64,000 bases of DNA, from the NCBI RefSeq assembly GCF_029633865.1, contig NC_079212.1, forward strand, positions 148,038,041 to 148,102,040, given 5' to 3'. The stretch is from Lampris incognitus (taxonomy: Eukaryota > Chordata > Actinopteri > Lampriformes > Lampridae). A program made the position numbers and the translations under genes. This document shows positions 10,937 to 22,499 of this stretch, one piece after another. The notes under the pieces were generated by a model. That model did no database searches, was not told the origin of the DNA, and was given only the letters and a program-made list of their open reading frames with translations. Numbering within the stretch: position 1 is the first letter of the stretch; every line of letters begins with the position of its first letter.

Positions 10937-11372
10937 CCTGTAGATGGTGTAGACTATGGAGTCCTGGTCTGTAGATGGTGTAGACTGTGGAGTCCTGGTC
11001 TGTAGATGATGTAGACTGTGGAGTCCTGGTCTGTAGATGGTGTAGACTGTGGAGTCCTGGTCTGTAGATGGTGTAGACTGTGGAGTCCTGGTCTGTAGAT
11101 GGTGTAGACTGTGGAGTCCTGGCCTGTAGATGGTGTAGACTGTGGAGTCCTGGTCTGTAGATGATGTAGACTGTGGAGTCCTGGTCTGTAGATGGTGTAG
11201 ACTGTGGAGTCCTGGTCTGTAGATGGTGTAGACTGTGGAGTCCTGGCCTGTAGATGGTGTTGACTGTGGAGTCCTGGCCTGTAGATGGTGTTGACTGTGG
11301 AGTCCTGGTCTGTAGACGGTGTAGACTGTGGAGTCCTGGCCTGTAGACGGTGTAGACTGTGGAGTCCTGGTC
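10937..11372 (-). repeat. 31-bp tandem repeat inside the GIY-YIG region, 14 copies
   Basis: Unit (plus strand) TCTGTAGATGGTGTAGACTG plus TGGAGTCCTGG, 14 copies. A 31-bp period shifts frame at each unit, but all three frames are open, so translation runs through with a 31-residue period (DQDSTVYTIYRPGLHSLHHL...). Homologous copies elsewhere have 1 unit (14112-14142) or 5 units (34848-35002). Confidence 0.95.
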
Positions 11373-11643
11373 TGACGTGTTAGCTCTCCTGTGTTGTGCC
11401 ATCCTCTTGGCCAGCGTCTGTTTAGTTTCCCTGATGTACAAGTCCCAGCAAGCCTCCTGGCACTTAACAGCTACACTATATTGCTCTGTTTGTACCGGGG
11501 GACCTGATCCTTGGGGTGGACCAACTTCTGGCACAGAGTGTTTTGGGGTTTGAAAGCAACTGAGACGCGGTTTTGGGGAAATGAGCGTATCAACTATTCC
11601 GACACCCCCACCACATACAGAATCACCACTGGTTTACACTTAG

Positions 11644-12389
11644 CAGGGCTCGAGAGTGCGACCAATTTAGTCGCACACGCGACCAAAATTTTTAAGAGTG
11701 CGACTGAAAAAAATGATAGGTGGCACTTATGCACCCGATGCTGCTCAGGTGAACACTGAAATCTCTTTCGCAAGCACAGCATCTCTCTGTGTTCTCCTGA
11801 TGGTATCGTGGTCTAAACCAATAAGAGACAGAGCTCGGGCAGGTCCTTGCCTCTGATTGGCTGTTGTCCTTTTCACTGCTCTAAGTAGTGTCAGTTCAAA
11901 ACATGCGAACGACCTGAGCAGGCTGAGCGCCAGAGAACTTGAACGGGAAAATAATAGCCTATAGGTCTACGCGACAAAACGAGTGAAAATGAAGAGAGGA
12001 AATGTTTAAATCTAACATGTTCAATTTCAGTTCATTGAAGCACTTTAAGCACAAACACTTTTATTTGGAAATGATTAAATGTTTTAAATGTTCAGTTTAA
12101 GCTCAGTGTAGCACTTTAAACACTTTATTTTTCTTTATATATTCTTCATATATATATATATATATTCTTTATATATTGTGTTTAAAATAAAGACAAGCTT
12201 TTTCTACACCTTATTGTTTTAAAAAATCAGTCACATTATATGACAGAAGAGCGATAAAAAGGAGACCTTTTGGTGTTAAAGGCGACGCAATGAAAAATGT
12301 GGGTGCGCCTAAATTTTGTGCTGGTGCACCTAAAAAAGAAAGTTAGGAGCACCAGTGAAACCGATGCATAAAGTTAGTGTAGAGCCCTG
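11644..12389. mobile_element. Non-autonomous DNA transposon inserted in Penelope copy 1
   Basis: 746-bp insertion with ends CAGGGCTC...GAGCCCTG. It is flanked by CTTAG on both sides (11639-11643 and 12390-12394), and the homologous empty site is visible in the neighbouring Penelope copy at about 13835 (CTAAG). The ends carry GTGCGACC / AGTCGCAC motifs typical of an abundant fish MITE. The ends look hAT-like, but the duplication reads as 5 bp rather than 8. No coding capacity. Confidence 0.8.
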
Positions 12390-13805
12390 CTTAGACAGCT
12401 GGTGTCCTTCTCCTCTCTTCGATGGGATGGTGCACTGTTTGGGGTCTTCCTGGCTTTGACAAACACCCAGTTAGGATAACCACACTTAACCAGGACCTGT
12501 TTAATGTGGGATCTCTCCCCTTCCCCGGCCGCTGTGTCAGTGGGGACGTTGTCAGCTTGGTGGTCCAGCATCCTGGTGACTCCTAGTTTGTGCTGCAGTG
12601 GATGATGAGAGTCAGACCTTAAGTACTGATCAGTATGTGTTGGTTTACGGTAAACATCAACAATCACTTGTCCCCCATCACCAGTTGTAATGTCCCAGTG
12701 TAAGAAGACTACCCTGTCATGTTCCACATCCTCCTGGTGAACTTGACGTGGTGTCCTCAGAGTTCATGTGGTCGATGAAATGTGCTACATCCTGAGATTT
12801 AATTTTAACCCAGGTGTCGTCCACAAATCTGAACCAATGGCGAGGTGGTGTCCCTGGATAGGACATCAGAGCCTCTTTTACACTTCCTCCACATACAAGG
12901 TGACCACTACAGGTGAGACTGGGGAACCCATAGCGCCCCCATGCCTCTGCCTATAGTACTGCCCCCTGTATGTGAAGTATGTGGACTGAAGACACAGCTT
13001 CAGGAGCAGACACACTTGGTCAGTGTTAAGGGTGGTGCTATTGCTAAGGGTGGGGTCGTTTTGTAACGTCATATGGACTACCTCCACTGCTTCATCAACA
13101 GGAACACACATGAAGAGAGACTTAACATCATAAGAGACCATTGTTTCATCCTCTCCATGATGACGTCCCTCACCTTGTCCACAACATCCACAGTGTTCTG
13201 ATGTGATGTTCATTACTGCCTACCAACGGGTTCAGAACAGATGCCAGAAACTTAGAGAGGTTATAGGTCACTGAGTTAATCATACTAACAATAGGCCGTA
13301 ATGGCACGTCCTGTTTATGTATCCTGGTTAACCCATACAGACTAGGTGTAGCGCCCCCTGGGTATAATCTGTGGTACAACATTCTGTCAATAGCACTTTC
13401 CTGTTCTAACCACTTCAGACCATCTATCACCTTTTTCTTGTAACCACTGCCTGGATCTGGCTTCAGGGGTTCATAAGTATTCATGTCGCTAAGTCAGGTC
13501 ATAACTTTCTCATGATAGTCTGGTTGAATACAACAGTGCATCTGCCTTTGTCTGCTGGAAGGTTGATGATGTTATTGTCCTTACTGAGAGTCGTGAGAGC
13601 TTTCCTCTTGTCTCTGCTGATGTTGGATGGCGGTGCCTTCCCATTGCTGAGCCGGGCTGAAACTTTTGTCCGCACTTGCTTCACTTCCGGGTCCATGATG
13701 TTTTTTCGGACCACTGAATCCATGGCTGTGATCAGTTCCACTAGCGGGATTTCCCTCGGCGTGACAGCAAAATTCCCATGCCAAACTACCCAAACAGTGC
13801 ACCAG

Positions 13806-14662
13806 CCAACGAAGAGAGGAGAAGAACAACAGCTGTCTTAGTGTAAACCAGTGGTGATTCTGTATGTGGCGGGAGTGTCGGACAACCTGAGACGTCTATT
13901 TTCCAAACACTGCGTCTCAGTTGCTTTCAAACACCAAAACACGTTGCAGCAAAAATTGGTTCACCCAAGGATCAGGTCCCCCAGCACAAACAGAGTAATT
14001 TAGTGTAGCTGTGAAGTGCCAGGAGGATTGCCGTGACTTGTACATTGGGGAAACCAAACAGACGCTGGCCAAGTGGAGTGGCACAGCGGAGAAGAGCTAA
14101 CACATCAGGCCAGGACTCCACAGTCTACACCACCTACAGGCCAGTGGCCACTCTTTCAAGGATGAGGACCTGCACATCCTTGATAGGGAGGAACGCTGGT
14201 TTGAATGAGGAGTCAAAGAGGCCATCTATGTGAAGAGGGAACGACCATCCCTGAACCGGGGGGGGGAGGATCTAAGAGTACATCTGTCACCATCTTACAA
14301 TGCTGTGATTGCAACATTCCCCACCCTGTGAATAGTACACATGGCCATTGTAACTCTAGTTAATGGTCACACCCATATTTGCCTATGAAACTCATCGTTG
14401 GTTTGGGTCATTATACCACTGTATTGTTTATAAGGGTGGGGTACCTGCAGTCACTGTATTGTTTATAAGGGTGGGGTACCTGCAGTCACTGTATTGTTTA
14501 TAAGGGTGGGGACACCTGCAGTCACTGTATTGTTTATAAGGGTGGGGTACCTGCAGTCAGGTGAGACTGAAGAGGTCACTTAGATGATGATGAAACGTTT
14601 CTCTCTGTAAACGTTGTGTCCGGATGAACTGATTCAACCTTTTTTGATGACTTATGTTACAA
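13806..14662 (+). mobile_element. Penelope-like element, copy 2 (3' part, inverted to copy 1)
   Basis: Plus-strand 3' quarter of the same Penelope family, starting at CCAACGAAGAGAGGAGAAG, which is homologous to the RT-endonuclease linker of copy 1. It includes the GIY-YIG block (CRDLYIGETKQTLAK at about 14033) with one copy of the 31-bp unit, an in-frame TGA after RWFE (about 14206), four 36-bp units at 14426-14567 and the terminal GTCCGGATGAACTGATTCAACC. It stands head-to-head with copy 1. Confidence 0.85.
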
Positions 14663-14737
14663 CATTTGACCTTTCACCTTCACCCTAGTAATCCCGTTTC
14701 ATTGAAAGCTCATCTCCTATCATACATCAGAGCAATG

Positions 14738-15165
14738 GGGGCGTCCAGGTAGCGTCGCGGCCTATTCCGTTGCCTACCAACATGGGGGATCACTGGATCA
14801 AATCCCCATGTTGGTAGGCAAAGGAAATCCCCCATCTCTGGCTCTGTTGGGCGTCCCTACAGACACGATTGGCCCTTTCTGCGGGTGGGAAACCAGATGT
14901 GGGTATGCGTCCTAGTTGATCGGGGCGCCTGTACAGAGGGGAGGGGAAACTGGGGGTAATAGTGTGATCCTCCCACATGCTACATCCCCCTGGGGAAACT
15001 CCTCACTGTCAGGTGAAAGGAAGCAGCTGGCGAATCCACATGTATCGGAGGAGGCATGTGGTAGTCTGCCGCTCTCCCTGGATTGGCAGAGGGGGTGGAG
15101 CAGAGACCGGGACGGCTCAGAAGAGTGGGGTAATTGGCCAGATGCAATTGGGGAAAAAAAACATA
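14738..15165 (+). mobile_element. tRNA-derived SINE, family A (copy 2)
   Basis: Plus-strand copy starting GGGGCGTCCAGGTAGCG and ending in an A-run at about 15165. Box A and body motifs are as in copy 1; box B is decayed (GGATCAAATCC). Confidence 0.85.
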
Positions 15166-15379
15166 CATCAGGGTAGCTCTTTGTTGCTCTCTATGGGGCA
15201 CTGGAGTGCATGTCACAGGAAGTTGTGCGGTTGCTAAGCACTGATTGGTGGATTGCTGTGTCAATCATTATTTTGTAAATGGTGAACTGAAGATTATGCC
15301 ACTGTTTTCACTGGTCATCTCAGATACGAGTGTTTTCTTCCTCTATTATTTTCTCTTCTCTCTTCACCCCTCAATACAG

Positions 15380-15635
15380 GAAGTTGTGTGTTGCCTGTGG
15401 ATGCAGTGCCATAGACCACACCGTTGGCAGTGACATGCAAGATGACTGGCAAATGGGACGCCTGCTGACCGATTCGCCCTGTTGCCATATGACTGCCAAG
15501 GTGAAGGGCGGTGGCGGCCTCCGTCTGTACAAAAGGAACCGGATGATTGTGACCAATTCGGTGCTTTCTGGTAAAGACCCGACCTTCAGCACCACCACGT
15601 ATGACTGGGCTCCACCCGGACTGACCCAGAACCTG
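15380..15635 (+). CDS. lmcd1: lmcd1 exon 3: cysteine-rich region and start of PET domain
   Basis: Acceptor CAATACAG before 15380; donor CTG|GTAAGC at 15636. The exon supplies one base to finish the Arg codon from exon 2, then 85 residues: KLCVACGCSAIDHTVG, MQDDWQMGRLLTDSP, AKVKGGGGLRLYKRNRMIVTN, GKDPTFSTTTYDWAPPG and LTQNL. This aligns closely with mammalian LMCD1 (KICKSCKCSQEDH..., GRLL, [33 protein letters not shown]). The CxxCxC..DH pattern continues the zinc-binding cysteine-rich region begun in exon 2. The TYDWAPPG motif opens the PET domain, which is completed by exon 4. Confidence 0.95.
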
Positions 15636-15679
15636 GTAAGCAAAAGCGTAAACTAATTGCATAATCACTCTTTTGCTCT

Positions 15680-16010
15680 TGTAGTTAACCATACTAAACC
15701 CCACTAACCTTAACTTTATTTAACTGATCTCAGATAACTAATCCTGAACTCAGTTTAACTAATCCCTACTAACTTTAACTAATCCAATTAACTCTCACTG
15801 ATTTTAGTTTGTAGTTAACCATAACAAACCCCAGCTAACCTTTACTTCATTTAACGGATGACAGTTTACTTCTGCTCACTTCAGTTTACTTTACTTCCTT
15901 TAACTGATGCCAACTAATCCTAAACTCAGTTTAACTCATTGCGACAAACCAACCTTAACTAATCTATTAACATAACTAACTGTAACTAGATACAACTTCA
16001 CCATCACACA
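15680..16010. repeat. Degenerate TAACT-rich low-complexity tract
   Basis: Intronic sequence in which AACTAATCC, TTTAACT and similar words recur irregularly without an exact period. No gene seen. Confidence 0.5.
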
Positions 16011-17044
16011 TACAAGTCAAGTCAAGTCAAGTCAAGTGATTTTATTTGTATAGCCCAATATCACAAATTATAAATGTGCCTCAGAGGGCTTTACAGCAAC
16101 ACCACATCCTGTCCTTAGACCCTCACATGGGATAAGGAACACCTCCCTAAAACCCTTTAACAGGGAGAAAAAACAGGAAGAAAGCTCGGGGAGAGCAACA
16201 GAGGAGGATCTCTCTCCCAAGACGCACAACGTGACATGATGTTGTGTTTACACAATTTACAATACAACATGAAAGAGGATAACCCAATTATAATGGAAAT
16301 ATAAAATATATGAAGAAGATGATGAGGAGGAAGCCAAGCAGTGTCCAAACGCCACCGGAACAGCCCAGGACCCGAGACATGCAACCACCATCACCATGTA
16401 GACCTGGCAGGAGGACAAACTACACATGTACACAAGGGAGACTCGCATCACACCATTGACATGCACGGGAGAAGAGACAAGAAAACACATTAGTCCCACA
16501 TTGGCATGAGAGAAGGATATAACATTGACACAGGATAACAAAATTATATGGATTAATAAGAAATATTAAACATTTGATGGGGAGGATGCCATGCAATGTC
16601 CAGCTGGTGACCACCATCACCATGGAGACCTGGAGGAGGACAGACTACAAGTGCACACAGGGGAGACTCACATCACACCATTCACACACATAGAAGAAGA
16701 GAAAGGAGAAGACATCATTCAGAGAGAGAGAAAAGACATGAGAGAAGAGAACAGTTTGCAATAGTCAATAATCTATACTCTATAATCTATAATCTATACT
16801 CTATAATCTTGTCGGCAGAACAGTGGTTGGTAAATTAATTGAGACAGACGCCGACCCACCATGCAGTACAGGCTGTGAAGCGCTCAATTTAAAGGCAACT
16901 AATTGTAGGTTAAGACAAAAAGATGAGTTTTAAGTTTGGATTTAAAGACTCAACAGACTCTGATGGTCTGATGGCAGCAGGCAGGTTATTCCACAAGAAC
17001 AGGGCCCGATAGGAAAAGGCCCTGCCACCAACTGATTTGTTTTT

Positions 17045-17352
17045 AACTTCTTTTTTTTTATTATAAATTTATTTCTGATTTTTCCCTTTTTTCTCCCAAT
17101 TTAGTGGCCAATCGATCCCTATTTTAGTTCAAACACCCACCCTCGTACTGCATGCATTCACCAACTGCATCTCTCCGGCCGGCAGTCTCAAAGGAGATGC
17201 CTCCCCACTTTCGTGACAAGGCGAATCCAGGCCGAACCACTGCTTTTTCCAACACACACAGAGACGCATTCATGTGACGAACACAAGCTGACTCCAACCC
17301 CCTCCAGAAGGCAGCATTGCCTATTATTGCTGCTTCATCGAGTCCAGCCATA
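17045..17352 (-). mobile_element. SINE-like insertion within the L2-like LINE
   Basis: Segment from a T-rich run (minus-strand A tail) through CTCCCAATTTAGTGGCCAAT to GCTGCTTCATCGAGTCC, unlike the LINE around it. I recognise it as a recurrent fish repeat but have no name; boundaries are approximate. Confidence 0.55.
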
Positions 17353-18491
17353 GTCAGATCTGTTAACTTTGGGTACACACAGGAGCCCTGTATTTTGAGA
17401 GCAGAGAGCTTGAGATGGCATGTAAGGTTTAAGGAGATCAGACAGGTAAGATCGGGCAAGCCCATTTAGGAATTTATAAGTCAGCAGAAGCACCTTGAAG
17501 TCTGATCTAACATGGATAGGAAGCCAATGAAGGGAGGCAAGAATTGGTGTAATATGGTCAAATTTTCTAGTTTTGATTAGGGTTCTAGTTGCAGCATTCT
17601 GAACCATCTGAAGACCTTAGACTTTTAGTACTAGCATGTGGCAGACCTGAAACAGAACATTACAGTAATCAAGTTTGGATGAAACAAATGCATGTATTAA
17701 AGTCTCTGCCTCAACCATGGAGAGAAAAGACCAAATTTTAGCTATGTCACGTAAGTAAAAAAAGGCAGTCTTGGTGATTTCTTTAATGTGCTTATCAAAG
17801 CAAAGGCTGGGATCGAACGTAATGCCAAGATTTTTGGCTGCCACACACTGTGAAATCACAGATCACAAATTTAAAAGCAGAAAGTTAAGTGACATCCAGT
17901 TTTTCACAGTAGCCAAGCAGGCCTCTAAGTTAGTCATTTGAGTATGATCGTCAGCCCTGATAGGCACATACAGCTGAGTATCATCAGCATAGCAATGAAA
18001 ATTTATTCCATAACTGTATAATTTGGCCAAGAGGTGAAATATAGAGAGAAAAGTAGAGGGCCAAAAACTGAGCCCAGAGGTACATCATATTTAATGTTGG
18101 AGAAGTTTGATGTAATATTACTATAGCAGACACAATGTGTTCTTCCAGATAAGTAGGACTTAAGCCAAGAGAGAGCTAAGCCAGAGACGCCAAAATTACA
18201 ATTTAATCTACCTAATAGTATACAGTGATCAATGGTGTCAAAGGCTGCACTGAGGTCCAGTAGTAGAAGCACTGAAGTGGAATCAGAGTCCATAGCTAGT
18301 AAAATACCGTTCACTACTCCGGTCAGAGCAGTTTCAATTGAATGACAGGCCCTGAAAGCCAATTGAAAAGGTTCATATAGATTAGCCCTCACAGGTAAGG
18401 GACCAGAGACAATTAATTGATGCTGACACATCTTTCTGACCAACTGAAGCGTTATGACTAGGCTGGCTTTTGTGATCTCTAATTGCTTCAT
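17335..18491 (-). pseudogene. L2/CR1-like reverse transcriptase fragment
   Basis: Minus-strand frames give RT motifs in order: FQLAFRACHSIETALTGVVN; LLLLDLSAAFDTIDHCILL (motif A); LSWLKSYLSGRTHCVCYSN; YDVPLGSVFGPLLFSLY (motif B, where the usual PQGS is PLGS); then AKNLGITFDPSLCFDKHIKE, VSSKLDYCNVLF, VQNAATRTLIKTRKFDHITP and LHWLPIHVR of the C-terminal part. The YxDD motif segment is damaged. Several frameshifts and stops. Confidence 0.85.
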
Positions 18492-18540
18492 CCTAGCATC
18501 ATTGGTGCCGACATGAATAACAATGTTAAATATCTATTGG

Positions 18541-18907
18541 GCGGCACGGCGTCCCAGTGTTTAGCACTGTTACTCACTGCAAGAAGGTCCTGGGTTTGAA
18601 CCTCAGGCTGTCCCAGGTCCTTTCTGTGTGGAGTTTGCATGTTCTCCCCGTGTCCGCGTGGGTTTCCTCCGGGTGCTCCGGTTTCCTCCCACCATCAATA
18701 AGACATGCATGTTAGGGTTAATACTCCTGTCTGTGCCCCTGAGCAAGGCAACGGAAAGAAGAACTGGAGTTGGTCTCCGGGTGCTGCAAGGGGGCTGCCT
18801 ACTGCTCGTAGCTACACAGCTAGGATGGGTTGAAAGCAGAGAGTAGTGAATGTCACTGTATGTATGTACAAAGGACAAATAAAGTGTATTCTATTCTATT
18901 CTATGTT
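18541..18907 (+). mobile_element. tRNA-related SINE, family B (copy 1)
   Basis: Starts GCGGCACGGCGTCCCAGTG with box A-like TGTTTAGCACTGT and box B-like GGTTTGAACC. The body has GTGTGGAGTTTGCATGTTCT, GTGGGTTTCCTCCGGG and AAGACATGCATGTTAGGGTT. It ends in an ATTCT tandem tail. Further copies are at 19645 and 24925. Confidence 0.8.
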
Positions 18908-19464
18908 GCTGAAAGTAGTGGTGCTGTGTGCCTGGATTCCCTGATTCCCCCTCCATGATGCCAGCACCCTAAGATTATCCTCTATGTCGGAGACTCTGGC
19001 CTCGGGTAAACAGCGAACGAAGGCTGGCAAAGCTAACCTGATATTGCGGCTAATGGGGTCTCCCATCACTAGCGTGCGTGGCTTTATTCTGTCGAGTGAG
19101 GGACCAGAGATGATACTTATATATAGCCTATACATATACACAATTATAGCTTGATGCAGTAAGACAGGCTTACACAGGCACCATCACATACTACGTACAA
19201 ACGTGCATGACATCTAACTAATCATAGTAATGATAACTAACCTCTACTAGCTTAAGTGTCAATATGTACAGATAATTTAGATTCAGATTGTAAACAGATT
19301 TAATCTGTAGAAAGCACGTCAGTCAATCATAGTTTGATTCTTCGATGATCTTATATCAGTAAAAAACTGACTCAAAGAAAATGAATTATTTAAAAATTGT
19401 GAAAAACAATGAAAAATTCTTTTGAGGATTTCTCCCTTGCTCTCTCCTCTCTCTCTCACTCTAG

Positions 19465-19614
19465 GCCATGCAGTACATGGATCTGCTTCCTGTGGACCGG
19501 CGTCCTGTGTCGGGGACAGAAGGGTCGCTGTATCGACGCCGACAGATCCAGAAACAGCTTCCCATCTATGATCAGGACCCCATGCAATGCTGCAGCCTGA
19601 GCACAGAGGAGGAG
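19465..19614 (+). CDS. lmcd1: lmcd1 exon 4: rest of PET domain
   Basis: Acceptor TCACTCTAG before 19465; donor GAG|GTGTGC at 19615. Phase 0 at both ends, 50 residues: [50 protein letters not shown]. The mammalian protein reads [25 protein letters not shown]...QLPIYDQDP, so this completes the PET domain, a protein-interaction module also found in prickle and testin. The donor runs directly into a (CA)n tract and a family B SINE 31 bases further on. Confidence 0.93.
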
Positions 19615-19644
19615 GTGTGCACGCATACACACACACACACACAC

Positions 19645-19985
19645 TGTTCCTCACTGCAAGAAGGTCCTGGGTTCGAACCCCAGGCCATCCCAGGTCCTTT
19701 CTGTTTGGAGTTTGCATGTTCTCCCCGTGTCTGTGTGGGTTTCCTCCCACCATCAAAAAGACATGCATGTTAGGGTTAATACTCCTGCCTGTGCCCCTGC
19801 GCAAGCCAATGGAAAGAAGAACTGCTGGAGTTGGTCCCCGGGCGCTGCAGCTGCCCACTGCTCCTGTACAATAGGATGGGTTACATGTAGAGGATGAATT
19901 TCCCCATGGGGCTTAATAAAATGCATCTCCATCCATTATCGTAACTGCTTATCCTGCTCATAATAAAATACATCTCATCTTGTAT
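19645..19985 (+). mobile_element. tRNA-related SINE, family B (copy 2)
   Basis: Begins at about 19645 with TTCCTCACTGCAAGAAGG, then box B GGTTCGAACCCC and the shared body; the box A part is missing. It ends with AATAAAATGCATCTCCATC-type tail repeats. It lies immediately 3' of lmcd1 exon 4. Confidence 0.8.
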
Positions 19986-20284
19986 TATCTTTACACACAC
20001 GCACACGCACAAGAAACTGACTGTTTGCAAAATGTCTCTAAAGCTAAACTATGCAGTTTTTATGAGTTCATTCAGTGTTATTGCGTTTATACAGAACTTA
20101 TCACATCCAGTGACGATTCAGTATACCAACTAGTTCAGCTGCTGGAGCATCATGACTTCTGATGTAACCGGATATTGCAGTCTTCCACGTTTTTTGGGGT
20201 TTTTTTTTTTTCGTGCAGGCATCGATCAGGATGGCTGTTTGTTGTGGGCACTCGCTATTTTTAAATAACTCTTCTATCTTGCTC

Positions 20285-20700
20285 TTACCCAGATAGCCAC
20301 CGGATGTGGGCCACTTCAGGCAATGATGCAGCACTGATGTCCTTCTTCTGGCCCTGACAAAATGGATGTGAGCCTGAAGTGACCCACATGTATAGTAGCA
20401 AATATGGCCCAAATATGCCAAATCAAATGTGGGCCTTTTTTGGCAAAGATGCGGTGCTCTTGACAACATGTAATCTGGATGTGACCCTGAAGTGGCCCGT
20501 GTGGTAAATGGTGAATATGGCCCAAATATCCCAAAACACATATGGGCCACCTTTGGCAAATATGTGGTACATGCGGCATTGCTATGGCTTGGTTCTGACC
20601 CAGATCTGGCAAACAGGAGCAGATCGCCCAAGTGCCATCATTCCACACGGTATGTGGGCCGTATGAAGTGTCGGTGTGGAACGGGCCCGGGCCACAGCAA
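20285..20700. repeat. Degenerate GTGGGCC/GGCCCAAATA repeat region
   Basis: Loose internal repeats of GTGGGCCACTT, TATGGCCCAAATAT and CCTGAAGTGGCC. It resembles a dispersed fish repeat, but no boundaries or terminal repeats can be set. Confidence 0.4.
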
Positions 20701-22499
20701 TTTTGCTATCGGGGTTGGCGCTTCGACAGGCTAGCTTTATGGACCAAACTGGACCAAACTCACCAAATCCCCGAGGAACTTAGGAGGACAGTTAGGAGAT
20801 CTTTTCGGGGATGACAGGGTAAAGGATATAAATCAAGAAAGCGGAAGGCTGATGCACAGAGAGAGAGAGAAGGCGATATAAGCCGTATGCCCCCTCTCTC
20901 GTCGTGGGCAACAGGAGATCGCTGGCTAATAAGATGGACGAGCTAACGGCACTAGTCAGGAATCAGAGAGAGTTTGGTGAGTGTAACTTCATGTGTTTCA
21001 ATGAAACATGGCTGCACCAGGACATCCCCGACCACAATATTTCCATCAACGGCTTTCAGACTGTTCGCGCCGACATGGATTGCTCGGGAAGTGGTAAGAG
21101 CAAGGGTGGAGGAGTTGTTATTCTCGTTAACAACAGATGGTGTAATCCTGGTCACATTACCATCAAGGAAAGTATTTGTTGCCCAGACATTGAACTGTTA
21201 GCCGTGGGACTCGGGCCATATTATTTGCCCAGGGAAATCTCACATGCTATTGTGGTAACTGTTTACACACACACACACACCCGCCGCCGCCAACCTGATG
21301 GTGGCGTGTGATGTCATTCACACTGTCATAGCTCATCTTCAGACACGACACCCGAGTGGCCTCATCATAATCTCGGGTGACTTCAACCACGTCTCCATGG
21401 TGAAAACCTTGCCCAACTTCGCCCAGTATGTGAATTGGGAGAGGAGAGGACACTGGACTTGATGTATGCTAACATGAACGAGGCTTACAGCTCTTCTCCC
21501 CTCCCTCCCCTGGGTAAGTCAGATCACAACCTAGTATATCTGAACCCCTGCCATGTGCCTCTTGTGAAACGGCAGCCTGTGACCACAAAAACAGTGAGGA
21601 AATGGTCGGAGGAGGTCTGTGTGAAACTCCAGGGCTGTTTTGAGGTAACAGACTGGCAGGCTCTCTGTGCCGCATGGGGATGACCTGGATGGGGTCACAG
21701 GGTGTGACACAGACTATATAAACTACTGTGTGGACTGCATTGACCCTGAAAAGACTGTCCATTGTTATTCAATTAACAAGCCATGGGTAACGAAGGACAT
21801 CAAAACCATCCTGAATGAAAAGGAGGACCTTTAGAGCTGGCAATAAGGAGGAGGTGAGAAAAATACAACGAGACCTTAAAGTGAGAATCAGGGAGGCTAA
21901 AGATGACTACAGGAGGAAGTTGGAGCAGAAACTCCAACAGAACAACAGGAGAGAGGTCTGGAGTGATATGAAGACCATCACTGGTTTCAGGCCGACTGGC
22001 AGCAGAGCAGTGGAGGGCAGCTTGGACAGGGCCAGCGAACTTAATGTGTTCTTTAATAGATTTAATACAATGACCCCCCCCCCCCCCCGGTCTCATCTGT
22101 TGCCTGCCTTCATCAACCATTAACTTCACTGCCTCCCTCTCTCCCCCCCTCCTCCTCCTTACAGCCCCACCTCCTCCAGTGATGGGGGCCCTACTGCCCC
22201 CCCCCTCCCAGGGTTCCCGGACTAATGGCTCTCTCCAACCTGAATCCACCCCCCCCCCCTACCTGTAACACCTACAGTGTGCTTCACGGTTGACCATGTC
22301 AGAAGGCAGTTGATGAGACTTCACGCAAGCAAGGCGGCAGGCCCGGATGGTGTTAGCTCAAGGGTGCTCAAAGCCTGTGCCTCCCAGTTATGTGGAGTGC
22401 TTCACCATGTCTTCAACATGAGCCTTAGACTTCAAAGGGTCCCCGTGCTGTGGAAGATGTCCTGCCTCGTTCCTGTGCCTAAAACGCTAAAATGCAGAG

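Larger units (their letters stand above)
10716..13741 (-). pseudogene. Penelope-like RT and GIY-YIG endonuclease, broken
   Basis: Visible motifs on the minus strand in order: LPADKGRCTVVF; YGLTRIHKQDVPLRPIVS and NSVTYNLSKFLA; RT motif A MVSYDVKSLF; motif B GAMGSPVSPVV; motif C FVDDTWVKIKSQD (FVDD at 12827-12816); VYRKPTHTDQYL and HIKQVLVKCGYPNWVF of the RT C-terminus; then the GIY-YIG part CWDLYIRETKQTLAKRMAQHRRA, in which the usual YIGET is YIRET; and the end GHSFRDEDVHILDREERWFE, GVKEAIFVKRERPSLNRGG. Several frameshifts, a MITE insertion and a 31-bp tandem expansion inside the endonuclease make it non-functional. Confidence 0.85.
10162..13805 (-). mobile_element. Penelope-like retroelement, copy 1
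   Basis: Penelope-like element (reverse transcriptase plus GIY-YIG endonuclease), read on the minus strand. Its 3' end is GGATTATCGAGCATCA at about 10162; the same terminal sequence recurs near 25400. From 5' to 3' it contains the N-terminal ADKGR region (13741-13499), RT core (13484-12770), RT C-terminus (12727-12374), a 746-bp foreign insertion (11644-12389), GIY-YIG endonuclease (11534-10716) and a 36-bp tandem repeat (10268-10665). It lies in the lmcd1 intron between exons 2 and 3, opposite to the gene. An inverted partial copy begins immediately at its 5' end. Confidence 0.9.
16014..18491 (-). mobile_element. L2/CR1-like LINE, 5'-truncated
   Basis: Non-LTR retrotransposon on the minus strand. 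Its 3' end shows the AAGTC tandem tail and the TTTTATTTGTATAGCCCAAT motif common at L2-type fish LINE ends. The body holds RT fragments; the 5' part (endonuclease) is missing. It lies antisense in the lmcd1 intron between exons 3 and 4. Confidence 0.8.

Noticed and set aside
19319-19858. 179-codon minus-strand frame overlapping lmcd1 exon 4
   Set aside because: Antisense of the exon and of a SINE; no protein similarity.
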